A stretch of DNA of 64,000 nucleotides, from NCBI GenBank assembly GCA_024516035.1, contig CM044957.1, positions 51,456,085 to 51,520,084 on the forward strand, read 5' to 3'. Shown in pieces: positions 22,476-34,035 of this stretch. The notes below the pieces were generated by a model. It saw only the letters and a program-made list of their open reading frames with translations, did no database searches and was not told the DNA's origin. The stretch is from Bactericera cockerelli (Eukaryota > Arthropoda > Insecta > Hemiptera > Triozidae). Positions within the stretch are counted from its first letter, which is position 1, and the number at the start of each line of letters is the position of its first letter. Position numbers and translations under genes: made by a program.

Positions 22476-23021
22476 CTGCCACCATATGGTGGGTTGCTAA
22501 AAATCACAGTATAACAATCAGTTTTAAAAAACTTTTTTTTCCCTTCTTTTTTTTACTTGTAAAAAAAGAAGTGTTGTTGACCAACAGCTGATCACTGAAA
22601 TAAGATAGTACAGCATCAGTGTCCACCATAGCAGCCGGTTTATTCGAGCCTATGAGTTTTGTAATCATAATTTATTTACCTGTAAAAAATATCTTTCGAT
22701 GAGGTACAAAGTCCTGGTGGAAGGATTGATATGGGTCCCCCCCCCCTTGGACATCAAAAAGCCAAAACTGACATTCGAATTTTTTGGGTGTTTCCATTAC
22801 TTTTTTTATAAGATAGATAAAGCCAACACGTTTTTCTAACTCGGCCATTAGTAGTATACTAACTTATGTAGATAATATGTGTGTATATCTATTTGGAAAA
22901 ATAAAAGTAGGTAGCACTCTATTCAGACTGTCAATCAACTCAAGACAAGAAGAATTTTTTTGTTTTTGTTTTTACGAACTTTTTTCCGTGTTTTACCAAT
23001 AAGGTTAATTTTAAAAATAGT
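22476..23021. other. Receptor intron 1, anonymous
   Basis: AT-rich, with a T/A-run inverted pair (CTTCTTTTTTTTACTTGTAA + AAAAAGAAG at 22544). No gene. Confidence 0.55.
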
Positions 23022-23176
23022 TTCGCCTTATTCATACTGCCCAACTAAGTAAACCCAAGACGTATTGTTATGCGGTCAAAATCCCAAATGGGAGGATAAC
23101 TTGTCATGTCCCGGCAGAGTTTCGAACCCTCGACCTCTGGATGACCGAAACCATCACCACTAAGCTACCAGGGACC
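23022..23176 (-). mobile_element. tRNA-derived SINE, family A
   Basis: Ends in GGTCCCTGGTAGCTTAGTGG on the - strand; the body contains CCCATTTGGGATTTTGACCG. Confidence 0.85.
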
Positions 23177-23619
23177 GCGAGTTGGAAATTAATTAGGGCA
23201 AGACACGGCTGAACTAACGCAGCGCAATGCCGATGCTTCTTGAAAAGCCAGAATAGCGCCTTATGTACCCAAAATATTAAAACGATCCATGTACCAATTG
23301 TACCATACACCAACACCAAGTTCAGAAAAGTAAAATGTTGAATCTTGTTGGTCAACAAATAGCGTCCACATTGAAAATTCCGGTGGGGACGGCGCAGTGT
23401 TGCTCAACATTTTGTTGAACATCATGTTGATCAACACGTTCAACACCGGTGGGGACGCAGCTTAATGTGTCATAAAATTGTGGATCCGTTCACACTCGAA
23501 CATTAATGTCCCAGCGATTGCTTACACTCCAGCGCATCTCCTTCACTTCCAGTGTAATACTTGCTTTCTCATTTCACATCAGTTACCATTTTCTTGTGTG
23601 CACTTTTTTTCTCAGTTTT

Positions 23620-23900
23620 TCTCTTTATTCTCCCCCTCCTACTCCTCATCTTCCTCCTCCCACTTCTCCTCTTCCTCTTCCTCCCTGTCTTCCTTCTTCT
23701 CCTCCTCATTTTTCTTCTCCTTCAGCACTTCCTGTTCCTGTTTATTCCTTTCTCTTTTATCCTCCGCCATTTCTCTTTTCTCCTACTTCTCCTCTTCCTT
23801 CTCCTCCCCTCTTGTTTACCTCTCTTAGCCTCCACCATTTTCTCTTCTCCTGACCTCCTTTTGATTATTTCTCCTCTCCTCTCCTTCTTCATTTTTTTAT
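23620..23900. repeat. C/T-rich low-complexity tract
   Basis: Mixed CTCCT and TTCTCC triplet-like repeats. All three + frames stay open for this reason alone. Confidence 0.9.
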
Positions 23901-23972
23901 TTTTTCGGACATAATATATCCTCCTGCTCTGTCTGTTTGTACATTTCTTCTTAACTTCTCCTAACCAATCCA

Positions 23973-24085
23973 AACATGCATTGGTGGTCAAGTGGTCAAG
24001 TCGCTAGTCTGGTAATCCAGGTTGCACAAGGATTCGTTGGTTCGAATTCCACCCAATGCATGAATTTACTCTCATTTACCTAATT
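23973..24085 (+). mobile_element. tRNA-derived SINE, family C, head
   Basis: TGCATTGGTGGTCAAGTGGT, GTCTGGTAATCCAGGTTGCA, GTTGGTTCGAATTCCACCCA. Not a functional tRNA gene: the acceptor stem pairs poorly and the body of family C follows. Confidence 0.75.
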
Positions 24086-24814
24086 GAAACATTGATTGAT
24101 AACATAGTAATTGCACCTGACAAACTGCTCAAATAAGAGACCAATTTTAGAATCTTTAATCTTTGGTCCTAATAATCCAGTAATAATAAGTATATTTTAA
24201 TATCATTATCTACCTCAGTGCCTTGATGGATACTCGTAACTTTAAGCAAGCTTGAGTAAAGTTGAATCATTGAGGATAACATTTTGTCTCAAATTCTGAA
24301 TCACAAATGAGAATTTTTTAGAATTTAGAATTTATTGTTTGTTCGACATTTACAGAAATGTATAAAACATGGTCACCCTATCTATAATTATATACATGCA
24401 TAATTGTATATGTTACATACTCGTACATAATATATACACACATACATGTACTTACTTATATACACACACACACATGCATATACATTAGACTGGTTTTAAA
24501 AAATCAATATCGGAATCCCTACAACGCTCAGGCAGAAACGAGTTCGGCCCTTGCAGAAACTGAGACAGACAAAATTTCAAGGCAATCAGAGTATAACGTC
24601 AACAATGAGGAAATGTAGAAAAGTTTTGCGAAGCAATGTTAGAGCCAGTGGGATTCGAACTCATTTGATTCTGAAGGAAGGGTGCAGCACGAAATGTTGC
24701 GACACAAAATGCTCCTCTCAGTTCTGACCTAATTATGATATTTGTTATTAAGTATGATAACTTTTGTCATTATTATTATCTCATGTGCTCTCCGTTCTCT
24801 TCCTCCTCCGATTT

Positions 24815-25300
24815 CCTCTACCCTCACACAGCACATCAGCAAACACTTCCTCAAAGGTCTTCTCCCTCCCCCTACCCCTTCTCCAATCTCTTCTCTCCCC
24901 CCCACCTCCCCCTCACACAGCCCATCAGCAAACACTTCCTCAAAGGTCTTATCCCTCCCCTCCCTCCAATCTCTTTTCTCCCCCCCCTCCCCATCACACA
25001 GCCCATCAGATCAGCAAACGATTCCTCAAAGGTCTTCTCCCTCCTCCCTCCCTCCTAATCTCCTCCTCCCTCCCCCTCCCCCTCGCACAGCCCATCACCA
25101 AACACTTTCTTCTCCTTCTTTCTCCTCCCTCGTCCACACCAGCACATCCAGACATACTTTCTTCCTCCCCCTCCAATCTCTCCCACACCCCTCCCCTCAC
25201 ACAGCCCATCAACAAACACTTTCTCAAAGGATCCTCTCCTCCCTCCTCCCACGTCCCCACCAGCACATCCGGACATACTTTCTCAGAGAACTTTTCTTTT
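24815..25300. repeat. C-rich repeat of about 70-100 bp, five degenerate units
   Basis: Each unit contains CACACAGCCCATCA and AACACTT(C/T)CTCAAAGG separated by C/T-rich filler (near 24832, 24914, 25000, 25087 and 25200). Two units near 25140 and 25262 also share CAGCACATCCGGACATACTT or a close variant. Confidence 0.85.
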
Positions 25301-25489
25301 CCTGTTTTCCCATTAAAGCGTTTGTGTCCCCAGCAATAATATGGCCTCATTTGTTATTCTCTTTGTCCGCTCCTCGCTTCTCAACCCCATTGAGAATCTA
25401 CAGTGTGTCAGTAAAGTTTGAGGCACCACTCGTAATTTTTTAACGGTTAACGATAGAATACTAAAAAATTGTACATAGAGTTTAATAAA

Positions 25490-25625
25490 AATAGATAAAG
25501 AACTCCCAATGCTCTCTGGAACATAATTATGTGAAGCACTTCCTAAATAGAAAATAGCGGACGTCATATGCTATATGGTGTCCGCCATTTTGTATTGTTC
25601 TACTTTCTAAATCTATGTTTAGATT
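25490..25625. repeat. Dispersed hairpin repeat, copy 2
   Basis: Same family as 6490-6650 and same orientation. The stem is less perfect here (CCTAAATAGAAAATAGCGGA against GTCCGCCATTTTGTATTG). Confidence 0.7.
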
Positions 25626-25629
25626 TAAT

Positions 25630-25843
25630 AATAATAATAATAATAATATCGCCTTATTTATACTGCCCGATTAAGACTACTAAAGTCCCATTATTCCAGC
25701 AGTAAGCCCAAGACATATTATTATGTGGTAAAAATCCCAAATGGGAGGACAACTTGTCATGTCCCGGTTGGGTTTCGAACCCACGACCTCTGGAATCTCT
25801 GGATTCACAGAGTGCCGCCTTTACCACTGAGCTACCGGGATAG
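25630..25843 (-). mobile_element. tRNA-derived SINE, family A, well preserved
   Basis: - strand: ATCCCGGTAGCTCAGTGGTA, AAGGCGGCACTCTGTGAATC, GTCGTGGGTTCGAAACCCAA, CCGGGACATGACAAGTTGTC, body, and an (ATT)n tail. Confidence 0.9.
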
Positions 25844-27179
25844 ACTTAGATTTAGAATTTCTAAACTAAATTAATGCATTTTCAGGGGTACCCTAAATGT
25901 GAATTCGGTACCTTGTGGCGGTGGGGGGCAGACCAACTTCAAAATATTAATTAAAATCACCCACTTTTGAATTTGTTTATTGATCAACCTCATTTAAGAA
26001 GTACTTTGGTAAAATCAAAACATTTTTTATCTTTTATAAAAATAAAAAAAAAAATGGCGGCTTCCAAAAGTTGTAAATATCAGTTCGATTTTCTCCGAAA
26101 CGGCAAGTGATGAAGTTGTTCTGTTTGGACACTTTATCTTTTCTAGTGGTGTTTCTTGGACTTTATGAACACACTATATCTAAATATTTCAATATTCGCC
26201 CCTTCCTGAGCCTTGAAGTTAAAGTAGATAATAGAAATTCAAACAAAGGAAAGTCTTATTGAGTATTTTTTATTATTAAATTTTTCGAAAACGGTTTGCC
26301 GCCCAGAAGCAATTTCTACGAAACTCCTAAAAAGTGTTCGAGTTTTTCCGTCTTGGGTTTTTTTTAACGTCTCATTGAAGATCATTTGAGTGAATGAAGT
26401 TTGACCCTCTATTCGTTTTGGGCATACCCAGAAATCCTCATTAACTTCACCAAGCCTGTGTAGGGCCAGAAATAGCTTGGATCGTTCTGGATTTGGATAA
26501 TTCTATGTATTGATTTCATAAAAAATTCACAGAATTTAAAATAGTAGACTGGTACTCTTTTTCAAAGTTATAAAAACTGTGTTGAGAAAGGGGAAATTTG
26601 AAAAGAGGGAATGGCCAAAGAAAGAATGAAAGCATAGATTATTATCATATGATGGAAAGATCATTGGCTGGAAAATCATGTGCCATGATGATAGACTGAA
26701 ATTCAAAGGCTCAAATTGATGAATGTGATCACAAAGGTGGAAATTTTGTCAATAGAAATTATCATAGTGTGAAATAGGTATCAAATAAAGGATTGATCAA
26801 AGGCGTGAAAATAAAATCTTAGACCTTTTTTGGGAGAGTACCTTTTCAGAGGGTTTATATTATGATACATAAAGTTTTTTTTATGAGTGGTTAGAGTCAC
26901 CCTGGCCAAGAAGAGAAAGGTGGAAAGAGTTCAATCACAATTGGTTAAATATTTTTTTTTCTAGAGAAAATGGATTCTATCCATCTTACCCAACAGCCAT
27001 AGCGTCCAGTACTTTGTGTGAAGTCCTAGATCTCAAGAGTCTACAGGCACCTGGAGATATTTGTCTGCTCACATTAATTTACAACATAATACTTTGTCCC
27101 AATGTGACAGAAGAGATATCCTTAAAAGTGCTAATATGACACTGAGATCTAGGGTTGACCAAGATTTTTCTATATAGAT
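25844..27179. other. Receptor intron 1, anonymous
   Basis: No gene or named repeat. A faint D/5S-type body (CACCAAGCCTGTGTAGGGCC, inverted) is near 26445-26480. Confidence 0.5.
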
Positions 27180-27499
27180 AAAAAAAAAACAAAAATAATG
27201 ATGATAAATGCCCGCAGAACGGGTATATATTAACGAGCCAAGCTCTATTTACACAAATAATATTAATAATAAAAGGATAAAAATAAACAAAGGTTACAAA
27301 AATACTAATAATAAATCACAAATACATCACAAGGGTAAACTAAAGTTAATAAAATATACCTAGAAAGTACAATAAATAGAAAATTGTGAAATAACCACAA
27401 CATGTCAAATAAACTGTCATAATAAAAAAATAAACAAAATAATAAATAAAATAAAACAAAAATAAATACATATTATAATCCTATAATTATAAGACCGTG
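27180..27499 (-). mobile_element. 3' untranslated tail of the non-LTR retrotransposon
   Basis: AT-rich DNA with many A runs when read on the + strand, directly after the RT stop codon. It contains a small GCCCGCAGAACGGGT inverted repeat at about 27209-27223 and a T-rich run near 27180 that may mark the original 3' end. Confidence 0.5.
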
Positions 27500-28735
27500 T
27501 CAGAAGTCAAACTCAGTAGTATAATTTGCCAGGCGCATCATCCTATTTAGAGGAGAAAAGTGTATGTAGTTCGTAGGGCATGTTTTCATGTGGAAAGTAT
27601 GAGCACGCCTAAGTCTACGATGGCAGTCTAACGAAACCCCACTCAAAAGATCACTGCAGTCCACCTCGCCAGATAACAGCTTGCGAAAGAAGTTTAGATC
27701 AGCTTGAAGACGGCGATCCTTGAGACATTCAATATTGATTTGGTGATGAGGAAAACGGATATTAAGATAATACAGGAACCTTCTCTGAACCCTGTCTAAT
27801 AACAGCTCATGCACGTTGTAATAAGGACACCATACAACGCAGGCATATTCTAGTAAGGATCGAACCAGAGAGAAATAAAGAAGTCTAAATGAAGAAGAAG
27901 ACAAGCCCTTTGATGTTCTAAAAATGTAACCGAGGATTCGATGGCATCGCATTGAGAGATTGGCGATATGGGTAGAAAACGATAAGGTCGGATCAAGACT
28001 GACACCCAGATCTTTGATTTGTTCGACATGTTTGAGAGGTTGTGAATCAATACAGTATATAAAGCTACTGGGCTCCCTGCATCTAGAGAAGGACATATGA
28101 GCACACTTACTCAAGGTAAGTTGCAAACCATTGAGTTTTAGCCATTGGCTAAATGATGTTAAATCCTTCTGCAAGAGAATGCAGTCATCCTCGCTAGCTA
28201 TAGCTTTGTAAATCTTCACATCATCTGCAAACATTTGGAAAGAAGAATATTTAATGACATTAGAGAGATCATTGAAGAAAAGACTGAACAAAAGCGGACC
28301 GGAATGGCTACCTTGACCAAGTCCAGATGACACAAGAATTGAACCTGAGACACTGTCACCAATTTTTACAATTTGAGAACGGTCGGTGAAGGAGCTGTCC
28401 AACCAACGAAGAAAGGTCTCGCCTATGCCATAGGATCTTAATTTGGCAATAAGATATTTGGTATTTACTCGGTCAAAGGCCTTTGCAACGTCAGTATAGA
28501 TGGCATGGACCTCATTGCCACACTGAAGAGAACTCAAAATGTCATTCTGGAAACACAAAAGATTGGTAACTGTCGACCTCTTGGCCATAAACCCATGTTG
28601 ATGATCAGATATATACCTAGATTCAATTATACCATCAGGTCTATCACTATTTAACAGACATTCTCGAGCCCTGGACCTACCAATGTCATCGGAGAGATAC
28701 AAAGAAACTTGTGCTTCTATTATAGGGAGGGACTA
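27500..28735 (-). mobile_element. 5'-truncated jockey/CR1-like non-LTR retrotransposon, reverse transcriptase domain
   Basis: An open frame of about 410 codons on the - strand with reverse-transcriptase blocks in order: YISDHQHGFMAKRSTVTNLL, motif A IYTDVAKAFDRV, motif B GLGQGSHSGPLLF, motif C FADDVKIY, motif D LNGLQLTLSKC, motif E DLGVSLDPTLSF, then a thumb-like C-terminal region ending NYTTEFDF and a stop. Two catalytic aspartates (FADD) and the motif A Asp are present. Motif B has Gly where the family has Pro (VPQG) and Ser for Leu, so this copy may be inactive. No endonuclease is visible upstream and there is no credible ATG at the 5' end, as expected of a 5'-truncated insertion in receptor intron 1. 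An AT-rich 3' tail follows to about 27180. Confidence 0.9.
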
Positions 28736-28849
28736 ATTTTAGAATTTTTTTGCGTTTAGACAGTATAAGAAAAAAAAATGTACAAATAACACACATTTAT
28801 TTATTTATTTTCAATCTCAGTTTCTATTTCATAGCTATGAAACAGTGGC

Positions 28850-28945
28850 TGGTTTGTGAGTTTCCACTGAATAAAGGGTAAAATAAAACCCCCATCGTAA
28901 TATGAAAATGCAGTTGAAAGCGACATTAAACACCCCAAAAAAGAT
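28850..28945 (+). mobile_element. 5S-type SINE tail fragment
   Basis: GTGAGTTTCCACTGAATAAA + GGGTAAAATAAAACCCCCAT and GTTGAAAGCGACATTAAACA. Confidence 0.6.
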
Positions 28946-29364
28946 CCACCTACAAACAATGCAAAGATTGCAAAGGAACTAATAGCGAAGTAATTTTGTT
29001 TGAAAATGTAAGTGTTCCAATTATAACAGCTTTCTATTTCTGGAGCAGTGTTAATGTGGTCAGCGCACGACACTCACGTCAGCAATGGATGGACGGTGGG
29101 CGGGGCCGGGGGTTCGATGCCAGGGTCAGGATAATAATACACACCCCAAACTTTTCTTACCGAACTTATTATTATTATTAGCTCAATCAGGCGTAGGACT
29201 CGAAACTTGAAGATCGGTGGTTCGGGATCAAATAATAATAATAATAGAACACTTACAGCCGTATTTATGATCAGAGAATTCTTTCTAAGCAATATATTAT
29301 CCAATGACATTAAAGGAAATCATGCTTGAGACATTGCTTAGACGGCGTTACGGACTTCTGTAGC

Positions 29365-29482
29365 TTTCGGCGGACTTGTAATCTGGAGGCCGTTGGTTCT
29401 AGTCCTAAGTTAAGCAAAATTTTAGTAAAGCGAGTATGAGTGGTTGTGATATCAAGATATTGATTGACTTAACACAAATATG
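29365..29482 (+). mobile_element. tRNA-derived SINE, family F
   Basis: GGCGGACTTGTAATCTGGAG, GCCGTTGGTTCTAGTCCTAA, TTTTAGTAAAGCGAGTATGA, GACTTAACACAAATATGATT. Confidence 0.75.
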
Positions 29483-29924
29483 ATTCGTGGTAGGTAACCA
29501 CTAGGTGAATGCTGGCTGAGGAAACAAAAAAGCAAGGAATTGATTCAGAACGTCTACTTTGTACACAATCAAATTACTAATGGCCCCTTTTAAATTCAAA
29601 ATTTCACCATCAACGACGATTTGTAGGTCTCAATAGAGATACTTTCCGGCCCCTGCAATTGAGAGCATAAACAAAATGTTTCAATGAACTTTCGAAGAAC
29701 TGAGGCAGAAAAAGGCGAGAGTAAATATCGGAAGTAAAAGTTAAAGGAGTGAAATTTAATTTTAGTTCAGATTCTCAGAACTGATGGAAATTTCCTGCAA
29801 AGTTCATAGGCTGCAAAATCTCCGAGAAGACTTTTCACTAAGCTAACAAGGCAATACCTGGCATTTGAATTTTGTAAATTAAAAACATTAGTCTGATAAA
29901 ATAGATAAAAGGTGTATTATTATA

Positions 29925-30125
29925 ATAATAATAATACTTTTCAGAGGAAGGTAACCACTAGACGAGGTTAATGCTCAAAGCATTTTCTAACAACTAACCC
30001 TCAGAGTCTTATTATTATGTGATCACAAACCCGAACTAATGAGGAAAAATTAATGCATTGGGTGTGATTCGTACCCTACGCTATCTGGATTACCAGACTA
30101 GTGCGTTAACCAGTTGAATACAGAG
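29925..30125 (-). mobile_element. tRNA-derived SINE, family C
   Basis: GAGGAAGGTAACCACTAGAC, GAGGTTAATGCTCAAAGCAT, GGTGTGATTCGTACCCTACG, CCAGACTAGTGCGTTAACCA. Confidence 0.83.
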
Positions 30126-30247
30126 AGTTGGAGTTGGAAGAGAGAGGACGCCCTAACACATTCTGTACCGCTTCGCGCCAGCCATACCCATAATGAGAGA
30201 CATGATAGTATTCTGAGGGACCGCGCCTCTCATATTGAGCGACACTA

Positions 30248-30425
30248 GGGACCGTATAATGAAACAGGATTAGTAAATCTAAGCCGACCCTTAGATTATC
30301 AGCTGACTGATAGGTATTTTAAAAACAAGATTTTCCGCCACGAGGGCTGGCTACAGTTCCTTTACTTTACAAAGAGAATACACAGCTACAAAACCCGGCT
30401 TAGATATTGTTTATAAATGTAAACA
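30248..30425. mobile_element. MITE-like repeat, AGGATTAG family, one half
   Basis: TAATGAAACAGGATTAGTAA, ATCTAAGCCGACCCTTAGAT, GGCTGGCTACAGTTCCTTTA, ACACAGCTACAAAACCCGGC. Confidence 0.65.
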
Positions 30426-30624
30426 AATAAATGATAATAATAATAGTAACTATGCACTTAGGCCTAATTGATGTAAAATTTAACACGCCTCCTCCCTCCA
30501 CAATTATTTCTTTTAAAAAATGAGTGGGCAATCAAATGATATTATATTACGCCGCAGCATATCTTGCCAAACTCTTAACGAATATTCTGTAAGACATCGA
30601 GAAAAACTAATTATTTTTTTATGA

Positions 30625-30855
30625 GTTGAAGGAGGAGGAGAATGGAGAGGAAGAGGGAGAGGGAGAGGAGGAGGAAGATGAGGAGGAGGGGGAGGAGGAG
30701 CAGGGTAGGAGGAGGAAGGGTATGAAAAAGGGGAGGAGGAAGAGGAAGGGCAGGAGGAAGAGGAAGGGGAGGAGGAAGAGGAGGAGGAAGAGGAAGAGGA
30801 GGGGGAGGAGGAGGAGGAGAAGGAGGAAGGGTAGGAGAAGAGGAAGTAGAGGTTG
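30625..30855. repeat. (GGA)n purine tract
   Basis: GGA, AGG and GAGGAA triplets over 230 bp. The Glu/Arg-rich frames in it are not taken as genes. Confidence 0.95.
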
Positions 30856-31076
30856 AAAATATTTACTGCCGGAACTGTGCTTGTTAATCACCTCTGAAAA
30901 CAGCTCTAGAGCAATATTATTTTCTTTAGTTCTTGTGGGTGCTCGTTGTGGATATAAAAACTGTTTCTGTAGGTACTGGCATTGTTTTGAGAGTTTATAT
31001 AACATCAATATTATATTAGAGCAGCATGCTATCTCATCCAACATTCGAGCCTGGCCATTCAGGGGGGAATGCAGCC

Positions 31077-31146
31077 AGAATTGCGGGCTCACGAATTCAT
31101 TGAATGACTTACACTTCATTCAATGAATTCGTGAGCCCGCAATTCT
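31077..31146. repeat. Perfect 31-bp inverted repeat with 8-nt loop
   Basis: Arms 31077-31107 and 31116-31146 (AGAATTGCGGGCTCACGAAT... and its exact reverse complement), loop CTTACACT. No gene or known element boundary coincides with it. Confidence 0.95.
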
Positions 31147-31259
31147 TCCTATAGTTCGTGTTAAAATAAATTGATAATTATGTATTACGAAAAAAGAAAA
31201 AAAAAAAAAAAAAAAAAATGATGATGATGAAATAGGTGATAATAATATACCAATACTCA

Positions 31260-31795
31260 GGGATGACTATTTAGCAATAAATGGTCATACGGGATTTGGC
31301 GTTCCCGAGGCACCCGAGCAAGTGGTCAGTGATCCCTGGATGGTTGCAAGTATCAGCAACGTCCCAGGAAGTAGTATGGTAATTCACAATACCATATGAA
31401 CACTGACTGCGAGGTATGTCAACAGAAGCATAGAGACACCTTCTCTATAAGTAGTGGGACATTGTCCCATGAAAACTCTGTTGACATACCTAATGGTTCA
31501 TAATGTGACCAAGTGGCTGTTCGGATTCATCCGTAAACCCAAAAGTGTTTTCCTATGGAAAAATCCATTGGACCACCAAGGGGGATAGCCACGGGAGAGA
31601 AAAAGATGGACATCAGAGTCCATCATAAAATTGCCTCCCCACACTATGAACCAAACAACTTCAAGAGACTTGATCTTCGGATCCGCTCCTAAAGTTAAAA
31701 CGCCAGGAGACTTGATCATATGATCCGCTCCTGGTGTACTACCCATTGAAGGGTAATAATTACCCTCCAAGGAGAGAAAGAGGAATAATAATATA
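31260..31795 (+). repeat. Structured dispersed element, copy 2, with multi-branched hairpins
   Basis: 31412-31491 can fold as a 15-bp closing stem (AGGTATGTCAACAGA with its inverse) enclosing two hairpins (TAGAGA-CACCT-TCTCTA and GTGGGAC-ATT-GTCCCAT). Further right are GATGGACATCAGAGTCCATC, GAGACTTGATCTTCGGATCC + GCTCCT, and CAGGAGACTTGATCATATGA + TCCGCTCCTG hairpins, then a GAATAATAATA tail. The 3' half matches 12480-12775. It could be a structured SINE or the 3' end of a retroposon. Confidence 0.75.
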
Positions 31796-32866
31796 CCTCC
31801 ACCTCATCTTTACCTCTGTGTCTCCAACCTCCACCTTATGTTTACCTCTGTGTCTCCAACCTCCACCTCATATTTACCTCTGTGTCTCCAACCTCCACCT
31901 CATGTTTAATTCTGTGTCTCCCACCTGCACCTCATGTTTACCTCTGTGTCTCCCACCTCCACCTCATGTTTACCTCTGTGTCTCCCACCTCCACCTCATG
32001 TTTACCTCTGTGTCTCCAACCTCCACCTCATGTTTAATTCTGTGTCTCCCACCTGCACCTCATGTTTACCTCTGTGTCTCCCACCTCCACCTCATGTTTA
32101 CCTCTGTGTCTCCACCTCCACCTCATGTTTACCTCTGTGTCTCCACCTCCACCTCATGTTTACTCTGTGTCTCCCACCTCACCTCATGTTTACCTCTGTG
32201 TCTCCAACCTCCACCTCATGTTTACCTCTGTGTCTCCAACCTCCACCTCATGTTTACCTCTGTGTCTCCCAACCTCCACCTCATGTTTACCTCTGTGTCT
32301 CCAACCTCCACCTCATGTTTAATTCTGTGTCTCCAACCTGCACCTCATGTTTACCTCTGTGTCTCCCACCTCCACCTCATGTTTACCTCTGTGTCTCCAA
32401 CCTCCACCTCATGTTTACCTCTGTGTCTCCAACCTCCACCTCATGTTTACTCTGTGTCTCCACCTCCACCTCATGTTTACCTCTGTGTCTCCCACCTCCA
32501 CCTCATGTTTACCTCTGTGTCTCCAACCTCCACCTCATGTTTACCTCTGTGTCTCCAACCTCCACCTCATGTTTACCTCTGTGTCCCACCTGCCACCTCA
32601 TGTTTACCTCTGTGTCTCCACCTCCACCTCATGTTTACCTCTGTGTCTCCCACCTCCACCTCATGTTTACCTCTGTGTCTCCCACCTCCACCTCATGTTT
32701 ACCTCTGTGTCCCCCAACCTCCACCTCATGTTTACCTCTGTGTCTCCAACCTCCACCTCATGTTTACTTCTGTGTCTCCCACCTCACTCATGTTTACTCT
32801 GTGTCTCAACTCACCTCATGTTTACCTCTGTGTTCCCACCTGCAACTCATGTTTAACCCTGTGTCC
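31792..32866. repeat. 32-bp minisatellite in receptor intron 1, first block
   Basis: About 33 units of CAACCTCCACCTCATGTTTA + CCTCTGTGTCTC. Differences are mostly CAACC/CCACC swaps, GCAC for CCAC, and loss of one or more bases in C runs. The frame is not maintained, so the long open frames here are by-products of the repeat. Confidence 0.96.
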
Positions 32867-33231
32867 CGAACTTTAGACCACAATTGTTTTAAAACTTTTT
32901 GTGTCTGATGCACTCATGGTGGTAATCACTTTAGTAACGATCTATCGGAATAGCCAGCATTCACTGGAATTGAACTTTCAGGCAAAATTTCTGTATACAG
33001 AAAAATTTCAGAAATTTTATTGCGTTGCGTAATTTCTAGACATTGCGTAATTTCAGAAAAAATCAATATTTCAATTCTCTAACTTTAAGTGAAGCCAAAT
33101 GCAGCCCGAAGCCGGCTTAACGACGGCTTTCGGCTCTTTTAAACCATTTATCGGTGTATAAAGAGGTTCTTCAACTAAGTAGTTTCTCAAACTTGTCCAA
33201 TTTCAGCCGTTTTACCGCACAATGTATTTTA
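32867..33231. repeat. Duplicated spacer, copy 1
   Basis: Contains CTGTATACAGAAAAATTTCA, TTGCGTAATTTCTAGACATT and GAAGCCGGCTTAACGACGGC, matching the copy at 33690-34035 almost base for base, apart from short indels mainly in A, C and T runs. Confidence 0.9.
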
Positions 33232-33575
33232 ATTCTGTTTTCTCCACCTGCACCTCATGTTTACCTCTGTGTCTCCACCTCCACCTCATGTTTACCTCTG
33301 TGTCTCCCACCTCCACCTCATGTTTACCTCTGTGTCTCCCACCTCCACCTCATGTTTACCTCTGTGTCTCCCACCTGCACCTCATGTTTACCTCTGTGTC
33401 TCCACCTCCACCTCATGTTTACCTCTGTGTCTCCACTCCACCTCATGTTTACCTCTGTGTCTCCCACCTCCACCTCATGTTTACCTCTGTGTCTCCAACC
33501 TCCACCTCATGTTTACCTCTGTATCTCCAACCTGCACCTCATGTTTACTTCCATGTCTTCCCACCTCTTCTTGTT
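33232..33575. repeat. 32-bp minisatellite, second block
   Basis: About 10 more units of the same 32-bp repeat, separated from the first block by about 365 bp of single-copy sequence that is itself duplicated after this block. Confidence 0.95.
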
Positions 33576-33689
33576 TAATAGTTATAAAAGTTATTTTGCC
33601 TTAGTACCAAGGAAGTCCTGTGGTATACCACCAAAGAGGCTTAGAAACTCGATGACTTTAGATACAACAGAACGGGTCGGAGAGAACTT

Positions 33690-34035
33690 TAGAACCACAA
33701 ATTGTTTTGAAAACTTTTTCAGGCTGATGACTTGGTGGGAAACTTGAAAATCAAAAAGCAGCATTCAGGAATTGAAACTTTCGGCAAAATTTCTGTATAC
33801 AGAAAAATTTCAGAAATTTTTATGCGTTGCGTAATTTCTAGACATTGCGTAATTTCAGAAAAAATCAATATTTCAATTCTCTAACTTTAAGTGAAGCCCA
33901 AATGCAGCCCGAAGCCGGCTTAACGACGGCTTTCCGGCTCTTTTAAAAACCAATTTAATCGGTGGTAAAAGAGGTTCTTCAACTAAGTAGTTTCTCAAAC
34001 TTGTCCAATTTCAGCCGTTTTACCGCACAATGTAG
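33690..34035. repeat. Duplicated spacer, copy 2
   Basis: Second copy of the spacer at 32867-33231, in the same order and orientation, ending ACCGCACAATGTA. Together with the two minisatellite blocks it shows one tandem duplication of about 800 bp. Confidence 0.9.

Noticed and set aside
23973..24060. Possible tRNA gene
   Set aside because: A- and B-box-like parts are present, but the acceptor and anticodon stems do not pair and a SINE body follows. The same applies to the other tRNA-like heads listed.
31734..32908. Open frames of 324-380 codons over the 32-bp repeat
   Set aside because: Three frames give the same repeated phrases because 32 is not a multiple of three and the frames rotate; no start context or domain.
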